This document shows positions 35,176 to 47,375 of a DNA stretch of 64,000 nucleotides, in pieces. A program made the position numbers and the translations under genes. A model generated the notes under the pieces. It saw only the letters and a list, made by a program, of their open reading frames with translations. It made no database searches and was not told where the DNA came from. Each line of letters begins with the position of its first letter. The stretch's first letter is position 1. The DNA is from Bacteroidota bacterium (GTDB lineage Bacteria > Bacteroidota > Ignavibacteria > Tepidaquicellales > Tepidaquicellaceae), in assembly GCA_018266835.1 (NCBI GenBank), contig JAFDZP010000002.1, forward strand, positions 634,419 through 698,418, written 5' to 3'.

Positions 35176-36687
35176 TTATGCTTCCTTAAGATTAAGCTTT
35201 CCAAGCTCGCCTTCGCTGCTTGCAATTACAACGCATGCAAGAGAGTCAGCTAAAACATTCGGAATAGTTCTGCACATATCAAGCAATCTATCTACACCAA
35301 TAATCAGAGCAATTCCTTCTTCAGGAATTCCGACTGAACGCAGAACAATAATAAGCATAATAAGTCCCACTCCCGGAACAGGTGCAGTACCAACTGCCGC
35401 TAAAGAAGCAGTCAACACTATTGTAAGCTGCTGGGAGAGATTCAAATCAAAACCATATACTTGCGCAATGAACATTGCCGCAACTGCCTGATAAAGAGCA
35501 GTGCCGTCCATGTTTACAGTTGTTCCAAGCGGTAAAACAAAACTCGCAATTCTGTTCGGCACACCAAGCCGTTTCTCACAGACATCCATTGTAACGGGAA
35601 GTGTTGCAGCAGAAGAGCTTGTTGAAAATGCAACTGCAAGCACCTGCTTCTGCACAACAAAAAAATCTTTTATTTTTATCTTTGTAAATATTTTCAGGAG
35701 TAACGGATACTCAACAAATGTAAGTACTGCAAGTCCTGCAATCACTGTAAGTGAATACCACAACAAAGTTTTTATTATACTGAAACCAAACTCAGCTACA
35801 GTTGCAGCTATCAAAGTAAACACAGCGTAAGGAGCGAGGTACATAACTTTTTCAACAAGCAAAATCATAGCTTCACTTATTCCTTCAAAGAAGGAAATCA
35901 CCGCTGTTGATCTGTCTTTTGGTATCTGTGTTAAAAATATTCCTGTAAGAATTGCGAAGAAAACTATCTGTAAAAAATCGCCATCAGCTATTGCCTTGAA
36001 AGGATTTTTAGGAACAATGTTCACTAAAAAATCTACAATATTAAGCGAGATGTTCTGTTCTATTTTTGTTTTTGCATCATCCTGATACGTATCAAGCAGC
36101 CGCTGCTTAGCATCGGGCGACATCATATGTCCCGGCTGAATTATATTGGCAAAAGTTAATCCTATTGCAATAGCCATAACTGCAGTCAGCGCATAAAAGC
36201 CTAATGTCTTCCCGCCGATTTTTGCAATGTGTTTTATATCAGAAAGCGATGCAGCACCGACAATCAATGATGCCAATACAAGAGGAACTGCAATCATGTT
36301 CAGGAGCCGGATAAAAATATCTCCGGCAGGCTTGAGCATTACCCCAATAGTTCTTACTTTACTTAGCTCAGTAATTGCTTCAAAAATTTGAGAATCTGTT
36401 TCGGACTTAACTACTTTGATTTTTAAATCTTTTTTAAGCGAAGGGTCTTTAATGCCATTGTAGAATTTCAGAATGACAAGCTGGTCATCATTATCGAAGG
36501 ATTTTATTACGGAATCTTTTTTTAGGAACTGAAAGGATGTCCAGTCATTAACTTCAGTAGTTCCTGATTTGGATTTTATCTCAACCCGCTTCTGATCGAT
36601 GTGAAAATACGAACCGAATAAAACTCCGAGGATTAAGCCGATTACTATCTGAGTATGCAGCTTAATTTTGAATTTCCGTTTTGCCAT
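35176..36687 (-). CDS. Dicarboxylate/amino acid:cation symporter (DAACS), first of a tandem pair
   Basis: A 503-residue paralogue of the following gene with the same layout. TM1 is followed by an enlarged external loop (about residues 30-115), then LLNMIAVPLVLASLIVGAASL, AFSTSSSAATLPVTMD and PLGTTVNMDGTALYQ. Here the canonical NMDGT motif is kept, unlike the NKDGT of the neighbour, so the two may differ in cation or substrate preference. It begins 4 bases after the P-type ATPase stop, within one transcription unit. Confidence 0.9.
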   Translation of the reverse strand: MAKRKFKIKLHTQIVIGLILGVLFGSYFHIDQKRVEIKSKSGTTEVNDWTSFQFLKKDSVIKSFDNDDQLVILKFYNGIKDPSLKKDLKIKVVKSETDSQIFEAITELSKVRTIGVMLKPAGDIFIRLLNMIAVPLVLASLIVGAASLSDIKHIAKIGGKTLGFYALTAVMAIAIGLTFANIIQPGHMMSPDAKQRLLDTYQDDAKTKIEQNISLNIVDFLVNIVPKNPFKAIADGDFLQIVFFAILTGIFLTQIPKDRSTAVISFFEGISEAMILLVEKVMYLAPYAVFTLIAATVAEFGFSIIKTLLWYSLTVIAGLAVLTFVEYPLLLKIFTKIKIKDFFVVQKQVLAVAFSTSSSAATLPVTMDVCEKRLGVPNRIASFVLPLGTTVNMDGTALYQAVAAMFIAQVYGFDLNLSQQLTIVLTASLAAVGTAPVPGVGLIMLIIVLRSVGIPEEGIALIIGVDRLLDMCRTIPNVLADSLACVVIASSEGELGKLNLKEA

Positions 36688-36691
36688 GAAA

Positions 36692-39130
36692 CTATTTTTT
36701 GATTCCGAAAATAATATACTTTCTTATTTTTTGCAGAAGGAACAATAGTACAGAACTTACAAGACCTATTATTAAAATCGGAGGTAAATATTTCAGCTCA
36801 AGAAATTTTATTTCATAAAAATCGGTGATTGTTTTTATAACGACATTATCAAACTGGACAAATGAAAAGAACATAAAGAGCGCAATTAGTACAGCTCCAT
36901 ACATTATATAAAGAAATCTATTAGGTTCATCGCGAGTAAGTACAATACAAAGAAAATTTGTAATAGCAGTAATAATAATTATTACAATCATAACCATTTT
37001 AATCTGCTCATCATCTTCAAGTCCGTACAGATTTTGCATTATAAATTTACCCAGATATCCAACGCATACAATAACCAGTGAAGAAAGGATTACGAATGAA
37101 AATAAATCCGTTAAAAAGAATTTAGTTTTTTCAGTATTTACGTTTTTAAGTGTTATAAGAAATGAAGGAAGACCAATTGCAAAAATATTTAACAGAGCAA
37201 TCCGTCTTGGTGTAATCGGGAATGAAAGCCCGAATACAAGGGACAAAAGAACTAAAAATATTACAAGCATATTCTTGGTGAGGAATAGCTTTGCAACTGA
37301 GCTTACGGAGTTTACAATTTTATTACCTTCAAGGAAAATATCAGGGAGCAAAGAAAATTTATTTTTAAGAAGAACTATATCGGCAATCTCTTTTGTAATT
37401 TTACTTCCCTCTTCCATTGCAATACCCATGTCTGATTCTTTAATAGCGGGCAGGTCGTTTACTCCGTCACCTATCATTGCAGTATAGATTTTCTTTTTCT
37501 TCAGCGCTTTGATGATATGTAATTTGTGCTCGGGTTTAAGTCTTGCAAAGATAGCTTTCTCCAGGACAATTTTGGTAAACTCTTCTTCGTCTGTATATTT
37601 CTCAAGCTCAGCACCTGTTATTAATTTATCGTCAGATATATCCCATCCTATTTCACGCGCAACTGCCTGCACTGATTCTGGTGCATCGCCTGAAAGAATT
37701 TTGAAAGTAATGCCATTCTTGAGGAACAAATTAATTGCATCCATTACATCGGTTCTTATCTGATCAGATATAGAAACAATTGCGTAAGGAGTAATTTCAA
37801 TAATGTTTAAATCTGATTTTATCTCATCGAGATTCTTTATGTTATGAATTTCTCCGAACAAAAGATTGCGGTATATCTTTAAATTTTTCTCGGCAAAAGC
37901 ATCACTAAAGAATTTCTTATTATCTGTACTTAGTTTCTCGCTGAGAATATCAAAACCACCGAGTACAAAAACTCTGTTGTTTCCGTTTAGTTCTACTTCA
38001 AGAAAACTTTTTTTTGTTTCCGAGCTAAAAGGAATTTCATCAACAAACTTTGCTTCGGGATAGCTGAAGAAAACATCGATAGCTCTAAGCGTAGCGTTTT
38101 TATCGGATGAATGTAAAGCGTAAGTCCCAAGTAATTTTTTAATCTCTTCTTCGTCTGAACCTTCAGCAAGTGTAATTCTGTTCACGGAAAGTTTATTCTG
38201 TGTGAGCGTTCCTGTTTTATCCATGCAGACAATCTGCACATTGGAGAACGATTCAATTGCATTAAGCTTTTGAATGATTGCGCCTATTTTACTAATGCGG
38301 TAAACTCCGAGAGCAAACGAAACAGATGCGAGAAGGACAAGTCCCTGCGGAACGAGCGACATTACAATTGTAGAAATTCTTCTTATGAAATCAATATCTT
38401 CAGAGACCATTCTATCCCAATGAATAGATAACTCAATTGCGACTAGCACCAATGCAATTGCGAATAAAACCTGAACTATTATATTTATTTGTTTTTGAAG
38501 AGGAGTAAGTACAAACTTAAACTTCTTAGCCATTCCGGTTATACTCATTGCATAACTTTCATCACCGACTTTTTCAGCTCTGTAAATTCCGTTACCTGCT
38601 ATACAAAAGCTGCCTGATAAGACTTCATCGTCTTCTTTTTTGTTAATAGGAAGGGATTCTCCTGTGAGAAGTGATTCATCTATTTCGATGTGATTTGATT
38701 CAACCATCTTACCGTCAACAATTACCTGGTCACCACGTTCCATTAATATCAAATCATCTTTTACAACGTTTTCCTGCTGAATAACTTCATTCTTTCCGTC
38801 ACGAATTACCGTAACATCTTTTACAAGAAGAAGATTTACTTTATCAAGAGCACGCTTTGCTTTTATTTCCTGAATGATTGCGATGAGAAGATTAAGAATT
38901 GCGGCAGTAGAAACGCCGACAGTATCTTTTATAAGTTCGATGTTTCCGGTACGTATATAATAGATAAACAGAAAAACCACTACGGAAAATATAATTAAAT
39001 TGAAAACCGAAAAAATGTTTTCAATAAATATTTCACTTACGGTTTTAGTTTTTTGTCTGGAGGATTTATTGACAAGACCTTTTGTTATTCTATCCTGAAC
39101 TTCTGCATTCGTTAATCCGGTATAATTCAA
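36692..39130 (-). CDS. P-type cation-transporting ATPase, CtpE-like
   Basis: An 812-residue P-type ATPase. An N-terminal membrane segment is followed by the actuator domain with DESLLTGESLP. The phosphorylation site Asp304 sits in CMDKTGTLTQ, and the hinge reads GDGVNDLPAIKESDMGIAM. The C-terminal membrane segments follow (about 580-810). The TM4 segment VPQGLVLLASVSFALGVYR (Pro then Gly) and the lack of N-terminal metal-binding domains resemble CtpE-like ATPases linked to calcium uptake in mycobacteria. The ion is not certain. It begins 29 bases after pyrG and is followed 4 bases later by two symporters. Confidence 0.85.
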   Translation of the reverse strand: MNYTGLTNAEVQDRITKGLVNKSSRQKTKTVSEIFIENIFSVFNLIIFSVVVFLFIYYIRTGNIELIKDTVGVSTAAILNLLIAIIQEIKAKRALDKVNLLLVKDVTVIRDGKNEVIQQENVVKDDLILMERGDQVIVDGKMVESNHIEIDESLLTGESLPINKKEDDEVLSGSFCIAGNGIYRAEKVGDESYAMSITGMAKKFKFVLTPLQKQINIIVQVLFAIALVLVAIELSIHWDRMVSEDIDFIRRISTIVMSLVPQGLVLLASVSFALGVYRISKIGAIIQKLNAIESFSNVQIVCMDKTGTLTQNKLSVNRITLAEGSDEEEIKKLLGTYALHSSDKNATLRAIDVFFSYPEAKFVDEIPFSSETKKSFLEVELNGNNRVFVLGGFDILSEKLSTDNKKFFSDAFAEKNLKIYRNLLFGEIHNIKNLDEIKSDLNIIEITPYAIVSISDQIRTDVMDAINLFLKNGITFKILSGDAPESVQAVAREIGWDISDDKLITGAELEKYTDEEEFTKIVLEKAIFARLKPEHKLHIIKALKKKKIYTAMIGDGVNDLPAIKESDMGIAMEEGSKITKEIADIVLLKNKFSLLPDIFLEGNKIVNSVSSVAKLFLTKNMLVIFLVLLSLVFGLSFPITPRRIALLNIFAIGLPSFLITLKNVNTEKTKFFLTDLFSFVILSSLVIVCVGYLGKFIMQNLYGLEDDEQIKMVMIVIIIITAITNFLCIVLTRDEPNRFLYIMYGAVLIALFMFFSFVQFDNVVIKTITDFYEIKFLELKYLPPILIIGLVSSVLLFLLQKIRKYIIFGIKK

Positions 39131-39159
39131 ATTTCCAGGGTTTAGTTAATTCAATGATT

Positions 39160-41515
<2,356 letters not shown>

Positions 41516-41806
41516 TTATTTTTCTATAACTTTCGGGACTTTGAAAAATTTCTGTGTCTTTGCAGGAGCATTTTTTAGTGCTTCTTCAGTTGTAAGCCAT
41601 ACTTTTACTTCATCTTCACGCATCACGTTCTCAGTCTCGTTAATATTTTCAAGCGGTTCAACATCATTTAAATCAAGTTCGTTCAGCTGTTCTATATAAC
41701 CAAGTACCTGATTCATATCTTTCTGAAGCTTTACTTTCTCTTCATCTGAAAATTTCAGCTTTGCAAGCTGTGCTATCTTTTCTACTTCCGGAATTGTAAC
41801 TGACAT
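41516..41806 (-). CDS. gatC: Asp-tRNA(Asn)/Glu-tRNA(Gln) amidotransferase subunit C
   Basis: A 96-residue GatC: VEKIAQLAKLKFSDEEKVKLQ and the conserved LNELDLNDVEPLEN and REDEVK segments. GatC helps assemble the GatCAB complex that amidates mischarged tRNA. gatA and gatB are not in the window. It sits between plsC (2 bases away) and kdsB (adjoining), so the six or seven genes here are one transcript. Confidence 0.95.
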   Translation of the reverse strand: MSVTIPEVEKIAQLAKLKFSDEEKVKLQKDMNQVLGYIEQLNELDLNDVEPLENINETENVMREDEVKVWLTTEEALKNAPAKTQKFFKVPKVIEK

Positions 41807-41808
41807 AA

Positions 41809-42492
41809 TTATTGGTTTGGTAAATTGCTTTGTATTGTTGCTTTTATTTCCTGTAAAAATCCTTTGTCTTTTTTGTATTCAATCGGCTTATTGAAAATTA
41901 CTTTTACATTTCCGCCGTTGATGTGAAGCTTTCCTTTCGATAAGATCTTATATGAATCTATTATTGTCCCTGTAATAATTTTCGCATCTGAACCTTCTGC
42001 AAGAATAAACGTTCCTCTTTTAAACTCGCCGAGCTCCCCGTCCTCGCTTCTTGTTCCTTCGGGAAAAATTACTAAACATATTCCATGTGCTAATCTTCTT
42101 GCTGCTTCTTTTAAAGTTCTCATTGCAGCTCTCGGATCATCTCTGTCAATCGGAATATAACCTGATAAATACATAGCCCATCCGAAAATCGGAACCTGCG
42201 TTAAAGATTTTTTATATATAAATCTTATATTTGCAGGAGCTGCCTGCATCAGAATAGGAATATCAAACATACTCTGATGGTTTGTAATAAAAATATAGCT
42301 TTCCTTCTTATCAATGAACTCTTTTCCTACAACTGTTAATTTTACCCCGGCAATTGCCAATGTAATTTTTGAAAAAGCGCGGGTCAGCACATAAGTAATT
42401 TTCCCTCTGTAATCAAAAGGATAAGAAACAATTGTTAAAGCGGCAATAGTAAGGCCGAAAAATGCAATAAGGAAAACTTTTAAGTAGGACAT
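41809..42492 (-). CDS. plsC: 1-acyl-sn-glycerol-3-phosphate acyltransferase
   Basis: A 227-residue membrane-associated acyltransferase with an N-terminal hydrophobic helix (about 5-25). Acyltransferase motifs: NHQSMFD (catalytic NHx4D) and FPEGTRS; the third block IPIDRDDPRAAM is also present. It makes phosphatidic acid from lysophosphatidic acid. It is the first gene of the long minus-strand run to 33670 and follows a terminator of the M14 peptidase gene. Confidence 0.92.
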   Translation of the reverse strand: MSYLKVFLIAFFGLTIAALTIVSYPFDYRGKITYVLTRAFSKITLAIAGVKLTVVGKEFIDKKESYIFITNHQSMFDIPILMQAAPANIRFIYKKSLTQVPIFGWAMYLSGYIPIDRDDPRAAMRTLKEAARRLAHGICLVIFPEGTRSEDGELGEFKRGTFILAEGSDAKIITGTIIDSYKILSKGKLHINGGNVKVIFNKPIEYKKDKGFLQEIKATIQSNLPNQ

Positions 42493-42529
42493 TTTGTAAA
42501 AATACCTAATAAGTGAAAAACTTAAAAGA

Positions 42530-42566
42530 GAAAAGGCGGCTTCGAAAGATTCAAAACCGCCTTTTC
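42530..42566 (-). terminator. Terminator of the M14 peptidase gene
   Basis: On the minus strand GAAAAGGCGG pairs with CCGCCTTTTC over a loop of about 17 bases, followed by TCTTTT. It lies 23 bases after the stop of the carboxypeptidase gene. The T-run is broken, so efficiency is uncertain. Confidence 0.65.
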
Positions 42567-42588
42567 AAAAGAACTATTTAACTCATAA

Positions 42589-45000
42589 TTATTTTATTAA
42601 CAGCATTTTCTTTGTCTCTGCAAATCCTTCAGATTCAATCTTATAATAATAAACTCCCGATGCTAAAGAAGCTGCATTGAAGCTTACTTCATATGAACCT
42701 ACTGTCTGATTATTATTTACCAGATCAGCTACAACTTTACCTGTCATATCATAAACTTTCAGACTTACAAATCCACTCTTCGCAATCGCATACTGAATTT
42801 TTGTTGATGGATTGAAAGGGTTCGGATAATTTTGTTTCAGATTATATTTTGCAGCAACTTCACTTATTTGGTTTACACCAACAAGTGTGCTGTAATTTGT
42901 AAGTTTAATATCATCAACATACCATCCGTCTGCAACAGTTCCTCCGTCAGCTGTCAATCTGAATCTGATTTTCAGATTAGAAGACCCGCCTGCATAAGCT
43001 GTTATATCCAATGAAACCTGTGTCCATGTAGATAACGTTCCGTTATATGAAGCAGCAGTCTGCCAGGTTGTTCCGTTATCACTGGAAACTTCAACATTAC
43101 AATAATCATAACCTGCTTCGGTGGCATATCTGTGCCAGAAGTTTAAGAACACCACAGGATATGATGCAATATTAATTGAAGTAGCCAAGGTCATGGAATT
43201 ATCAGCATTGTTCTGATAATTACCTGTCGGACTATCTGTAAACGAATGCGTTGGTGTATGTGATTGCAATGTTGTCTGCGCCCATGTTCCGTTTGTAGTC
43301 CATTTTGAAAATGTCTGCTCAGCGCTATCTGCAAATGTTACGGTACCTGTACCAAGGTTCACAAATACATTTTTTGAATATACTGTAGTATCATTTTGTT
43401 TAATTTTAACTGTTGTAGGAATAGCGTAATTGTTCGGCGCTCCCGCTGAAACTGTAAAATTAAATGTAACACTATCTGCAGTGAAAGATGGTATCGAAGC
43501 TCGGGTAATAGATGTAGTAGGAATAGTTATATAGCTGCTTGGCGAAGTAAATTCAACCTTCACATTGCTTGCTGCAGCAAGACCTTTATTCTTGAAATTT
43601 ATCTTTATATTTCCGGCTTCGCCTTGTGTATATGGAGTACTTTTATTTAATGTTGTTGAGTTTGCTAAAACATAAGCACCGGCAATTAAGGACATGTATT
43701 TATCTGATTCCAGCATACCTTGAGCTAAAGGAATGATTTCTGCCTGTGTAGGCCAGAAACCTGTTAGTCCTGTTTCAGGAGTGACTGCTATAACAGGCGC
43801 ATTAGCATGAGCTGAATCATTATAGTACCAGTCATCTGCTCCTCCTCTTACCTTATATCCTACTGTCTGAGAAGCAAAACCTGTTGTGTAATTATTTGTT
43901 GCCTTCATATCGGCAAGATACTCATTGAATTTAGCATCGTCAGGTGTCGGTGAAGGGTCACTCCATGCCCATGGTTTAATTAGATAATTTCCGTAAGTGT
44001 GCGCTCCGAAAACAGTTTTGAAATTTCTTGAATTAAAGAACGCAAGAACATTTTGTGTTTCTTTTTCCGAGAACGGATACTTACCTCTGTAAGTACCGCT
44101 TCCACCGTTACATGAATCGGTGCTTGAACCGGCATTTGTTGAATTCCAGTATTGATATATTCCGTAATTTCTGTTCGGGTCAACCGGTCCGCAATTTCCG
44201 GATGAAACGTGTCTGTTAGCTCTCCACATTCCTCCGCCGTTCGGATTAGTTGTCTGATTATAAACATAGCCATCAACATTATATATCGGTAAGAAATAAA
44301 GTTCTCTGGTATTTAATATGTATGTAGCAATAGGGTCTATATTATAATTTTCAAGGAGCCAGTACATATAGTAAATCAAGTGCTGCATACTTTCCGGTTC
44401 ACGCGCATGAATTACTGCATGATAAAATACTTCCGGTTTGCCCTGAACAACATTTGGATTGTTGGACATTCTTACTACCCATTGATTTCTGTTTTCATAG
44501 GTAGTACCAATTGAGAACTTTGCGGAAATTAAATTTGGATACTGAATTCTCATCGAATCCAGTTTGTTTACCATTTCATTGTAATTCAAAAATCCACCAA
44601 ACGTACCATAAATTGAATGACTTACAGCAAAGTCCCTTTCGGATTGCACTAATGAAGCCTGAATCTGTGATTCAGTCATCTTAGGTTGATTATTGTAATA
44701 TTCCATCCAGTCAGGAACTAATATTTCATAGGAGACTCCGGATAATTTCAACATATTTATTTCAGTTGCTGATAACCAGGCATCCCTATATTCTCCAACT
44801 TTACCTGTTGAGTGATCTAAAAACAGACCTGCATTTTGCATTCTATCGAAGTCAGCCGGTGTTCGGGCAAAAATTCTAATGTGAGAATATTTTTCCTGAA
44901 CTTCAATCTGGTTTTCCGAAAATACTTTCGTTGATGCAAAGTAAGATAAAGCAAGTACTATAATAACTAGTAAATTTATAAAAAAATTTTTGCTTTTCAT
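42589..45000 (-). CDS. Secreted M14 zinc carboxypeptidase with type IX sorting domain
   Basis: An 803-residue protein. After the signal peptide, a propeptide-like region (about 30-125) precedes the M14 domain (about 130-440). The zinc motif HARE (His198, Glu201) is kept, DPNRNYG supplies substrate-binding Asn-Arg, GAHTYGNYLIKPW holds the third zinc His, and AVTPETG holds the catalytic Glu. A beta-rich domain with a carbohydrate/adhesin-type segment follows (STWTQVSLDITAYAGGSSNL). The protein ends with a type A sorting domain (LKQNYPNPFNPSTKIQY to ETKKMLLIK). It should degrade peptides outside the cell. Confidence 0.93.
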   Translation of the reverse strand: MKSKNFFINLLVIIVLALSYFASTKVFSENQIEVQEKYSHIRIFARTPADFDRMQNAGLFLDHSTGKVGEYRDAWLSATEINMLKLSGVSYEILVPDWMEYYNNQPKMTESQIQASLVQSERDFAVSHSIYGTFGGFLNYNEMVNKLDSMRIQYPNLISAKFSIGTTYENRNQWVVRMSNNPNVVQGKPEVFYHAVIHAREPESMQHLIYYMYWLLENYNIDPIATYILNTRELYFLPIYNVDGYVYNQTTNPNGGGMWRANRHVSSGNCGPVDPNRNYGIYQYWNSTNAGSSTDSCNGGSGTYRGKYPFSEKETQNVLAFFNSRNFKTVFGAHTYGNYLIKPWAWSDPSPTPDDAKFNEYLADMKATNNYTTGFASQTVGYKVRGGADDWYYNDSAHANAPVIAVTPETGLTGFWPTQAEIIPLAQGMLESDKYMSLIAGAYVLANSTTLNKSTPYTQGEAGNIKINFKNKGLAAASNVKVEFTSPSSYITIPTTSITRASIPSFTADSVTFNFTVSAGAPNNYAIPTTVKIKQNDTTVYSKNVFVNLGTGTVTFADSAEQTFSKWTTNGTWAQTTLQSHTPTHSFTDSPTGNYQNNADNSMTLATSINIASYPVVFLNFWHRYATEAGYDYCNVEVSSDNGTTWQTAASYNGTLSTWTQVSLDITAYAGGSSNLKIRFRLTADGGTVADGWYVDDIKLTNYSTLVGVNQISEVAAKYNLKQNYPNPFNPSTKIQYAIAKSGFVSLKVYDMTGKVVADLVNNNQTVGSYEVSFNAASLASGVYYYKIESEGFAETKKMLLIK

Positions 45001-45133
45001 TTTAATTTTAGAAGGATTGTAAGTTTTTTATTTTGGTGAAGAATTAAGTTAGCGAATGTGTTATTTTTAATCAATCTATATATTTCATACAAATCTGACG
45101 TATAATTGCAGATTTTAACAACATTTATATCTT

Positions 45134-47269
45134 GTGGATATTAAATTTTTAAAAGGTGTCGGCGAAAAAAGAGCGGAAGCTTTTGAGAAGATCGGGATAA
45201 CTAAAATCGAAGATTTCTTAAGCTTTATTCCGCGCGACTATATTGAAAAGATTGATATAAAAGATGTCTTCAAACACACAGGTAAAACTGTTCTGGTGAG
45301 CGGAGAAATTATTGATGTAAGACTTCCAAGAAAAAGCAGCCAGCCATTAACTGTACATTTAAAAGATATGACTGGCGCAACGGAAATCCCTATTTTCGGA
45401 GCTAGTGAATTCAGAAATAAGCAGTTCAGAATGAATGACAGATTCGTATTTGTTGGCAAAGTAAGTGATAAGTTTTTCTTCGGCAATAATAAGCTTGAGT
45501 ACCGTGACCATCTGAAATTTGACCCGTATGATAAATACTTTAACGATTTTCTGAAGTTCAGATATATACCTGTTTACGAACTTTCAGGAGTGCTGAAGAA
45601 AACATTTATAAAACCTCTGCTTCTCTCTAAAATTGTTTTTAATGCTTTCAGAGAATTACTCAATCAGAATTTTAATTTAGTGGATGAAACGCTTCCGCCT
45701 GATATCTTAAAAGAGAATAATCTTGTATCCAAAAAAGATGCAATTCTCAGAATTAACTTCCCGCATAATATTGAGCAGGTTGAAATCGCAAGACAGAGGT
45801 TAGCATTTGAAGAAATATTTTTCCTTGAAATAGTTCTCGCTTTAAGAAAGAATAACCTTCACAACACAACAAAGGGAATAAAATTTGAAAAAGATTTTCA
45901 TCCGGTTATTGAAGAGGTGAAAAAAGTATTAAGCTTCGAACTTACAGGCGCGCAGAAGAGAGTAATAAATGAGATTTACAAAGATATGAACTCAGAAAGA
46001 GTGATGAACAGACTTTTACAGGGAGACGTGGGCAGCGGAAAAACAATCGTGGCATTAATTGCGATAATGATTGCCGTCGATAACGGATTTCAGACAGCAT
46101 TTATGTGCCCGACTGAAATATTGGCTGAACAGCATTATAAAACCATAACTGATTTTCTTACAAAAATTAACGAAGCACGCGAAGGAACAGATAAAGAAAA
46201 AATAAATGTCTCTATTTTAATCGGCGGACAAAAGAAAAAACTCAGAGGAGAAATTTTAGAGGATATTAAATCAGGAAAATCAAACATTGTTATAGGAACT
46301 CATGCGTTGTTCCAAGATAAAGTGGAGTTTAAAAATCTTGGATTTGTAGTAATTGATGAACAGCATAAGTTCGGAGTTATTCAGCGGGCAAGACTGAAAC
46401 AAAAAGGAGAAAATCCCGATACACTCGTTATGACGGCGACACCAATTCCGAGAACTCTATCATTAACTTATTATGGGGATTTAGATGTTTCCGTAATTGA
46501 TGAGTTACCTAAAGGAAGAATTCCTATTAAGACTGCCATCCGGTATGATGACGATAAACTGAAAGTTTTTGAATTTGTAAAAGAACAGATAAAAGAAGGA
46601 AGGCAGATCTATATAATTTATCCTATTATAGATGAATCTGAAAAGCTTGATTTAAAATCGGCAGAGGAAAATTTTAAGCTGCTGAAGGAAAGATATTTTA
46701 CAGAGTACAGAGTAGATATGATTCACGGCAGAATGTTATGGTATGAAAAAGAAGAAGTAATGGAAAGATTTAAGAATAAGCAGAGCGATATACTGGTAGC
46801 TACGACTGTAATCGAAGTCGGTATAGATATTCCTAATGCATCGGTTATGATAATCGAAGAAGCGCAGAGGTTCGGATTATCGCAATTGCATCAATTGAGA
46901 GGAAGAGTAGGCAGAGGCGGGGAGCAATCTTATTGCATTCTGATTGCCCGTACAGAAAACAACAGTGATAACGAAGATTATATTAAGCGATTAAAAATAA
47001 TGGAAGAGACAACGGACGGATTTAAAATCGCCGAAGCTGATATGGAAATCCGCGGACCTGGAGAGTTTTTCGGAATAAGACAGTCAGGGGTTTTAAACTT
47101 CTCATCTATGGATTTAAACAAAGATAAAGATATAGTCGTAAAAGCAAAGGACATTGCATTCAAAATTATAGAAGAAGACCCGCAGCTAAGAAAACCGGAA
47201 CATGAAGTGATAAGAAATGCATTTGTAAACAACTACGAAGACGCTATTTATTTAATGAGTGTAGCATAA
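45134..47269 (+). CDS. recG: ATP-dependent DNA helicase RecG
   Basis: A 711-residue helicase with a GTG start. N-terminal wedge/OB region (FIPRDYIEKIDIKDV, KTVLVSGEIIDV), Walker A GDVGSGKT (297-304), DEQH box (408-411, VIDEQHKFGV), motif III TATPIPRT and motif VI QLRGRVGRGG. It reverses stalled replication forks. TATAATTGC at 45101-45109 may be a promoter element. It is divergent from the M14 gene and stands alone. Confidence 0.96.
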   Translation: MDIKFLKGVGEKRAEAFEKIGITKIEDFLSFIPRDYIEKIDIKDVFKHTGKTVLVSGEIIDVRLPRKSSQPLTVHLKDMTGATEIPIFGASEFRNKQFRMNDRFVFVGKVSDKFFFGNNKLEYRDHLKFDPYDKYFNDFLKFRYIPVYELSGVLKKTFIKPLLLSKIVFNAFRELLNQNFNLVDETLPPDILKENNLVSKKDAILRINFPHNIEQVEIARQRLAFEEIFFLEIVLALRKNNLHNTTKGIKFEKDFHPVIEEVKKVLSFELTGAQKRVINEIYKDMNSERVMNRLLQGDVGSGKTIVALIAIMIAVDNGFQTAFMCPTEILAEQHYKTITDFLTKINEAREGTDKEKINVSILIGGQKKKLRGEILEDIKSGKSNIVIGTHALFQDKVEFKNLGFVVIDEQHKFGVIQRARLKQKGENPDTLVMTATPIPRTLSLTYYGDLDVSVIDELPKGRIPIKTAIRYDDDKLKVFEFVKEQIKEGRQIYIIYPIIDESEKLDLKSAEENFKLLKERYFTEYRVDMIHGRMLWYEKEEVMERFKNKQSDILVATTVIEVGIDIPNASVMIIEEAQRFGLSQLHQLRGRVGRGGEQSYCILIARTENNSDNEDYIKRLKIMEETTDGFKIAEADMEIRGPGEFFGIRQSGVLNFSSMDLNKDKDIVVKAKDIAFKIIEEDPQLRKPEHEVIRNAFVNNYEDAIYLMSVA

Positions 47270-47280
47270 TCAATTAACAA

Positions 47281-47294
47281 TCCGCCATGGCGGA
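47281..47294. repeat. GC-rich palindrome TCCGCCATGGCGGA
   Basis: A perfect 14-base palindrome 12 bases after the recG stop, in an otherwise AT-rich spacer. It resembles the other GC-rich spacer palindromes at 20700-20729 and 50556-50573. It is not followed by a T-run, so it is not a good terminator. Confidence 0.6.
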
Positions 47295-47319
47295 ATAACA
47301 ATTAGCGGTAGTAATGCGC

Positions 47320-47372
47320 AACTCATAATTCATAACTCATAACTCATAATTCATAATTCATAATTCATAACT
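47320..47372. repeat. Heptanucleotide tandem repeat (AAYTCAT) before a VOC gene
   Basis: Seven full copies plus four bases of a 7-base unit, AACTCAT or AATTCAT, end three bases before the ATG at 47376. Variation between C and T at one position makes the copies imperfect. No Shine-Dalgarno sequence lies between the repeat and the start, so its copy number could change the leader length and expression. Confidence 0.85.
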
Positions 47373-47375
47373 AAA

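Noticed and set aside
47320..47372. Possible CRISPR or coding repeat
   Set aside because: It is a simple 7-base tandem repeat without spacers and with no reading frame of note.
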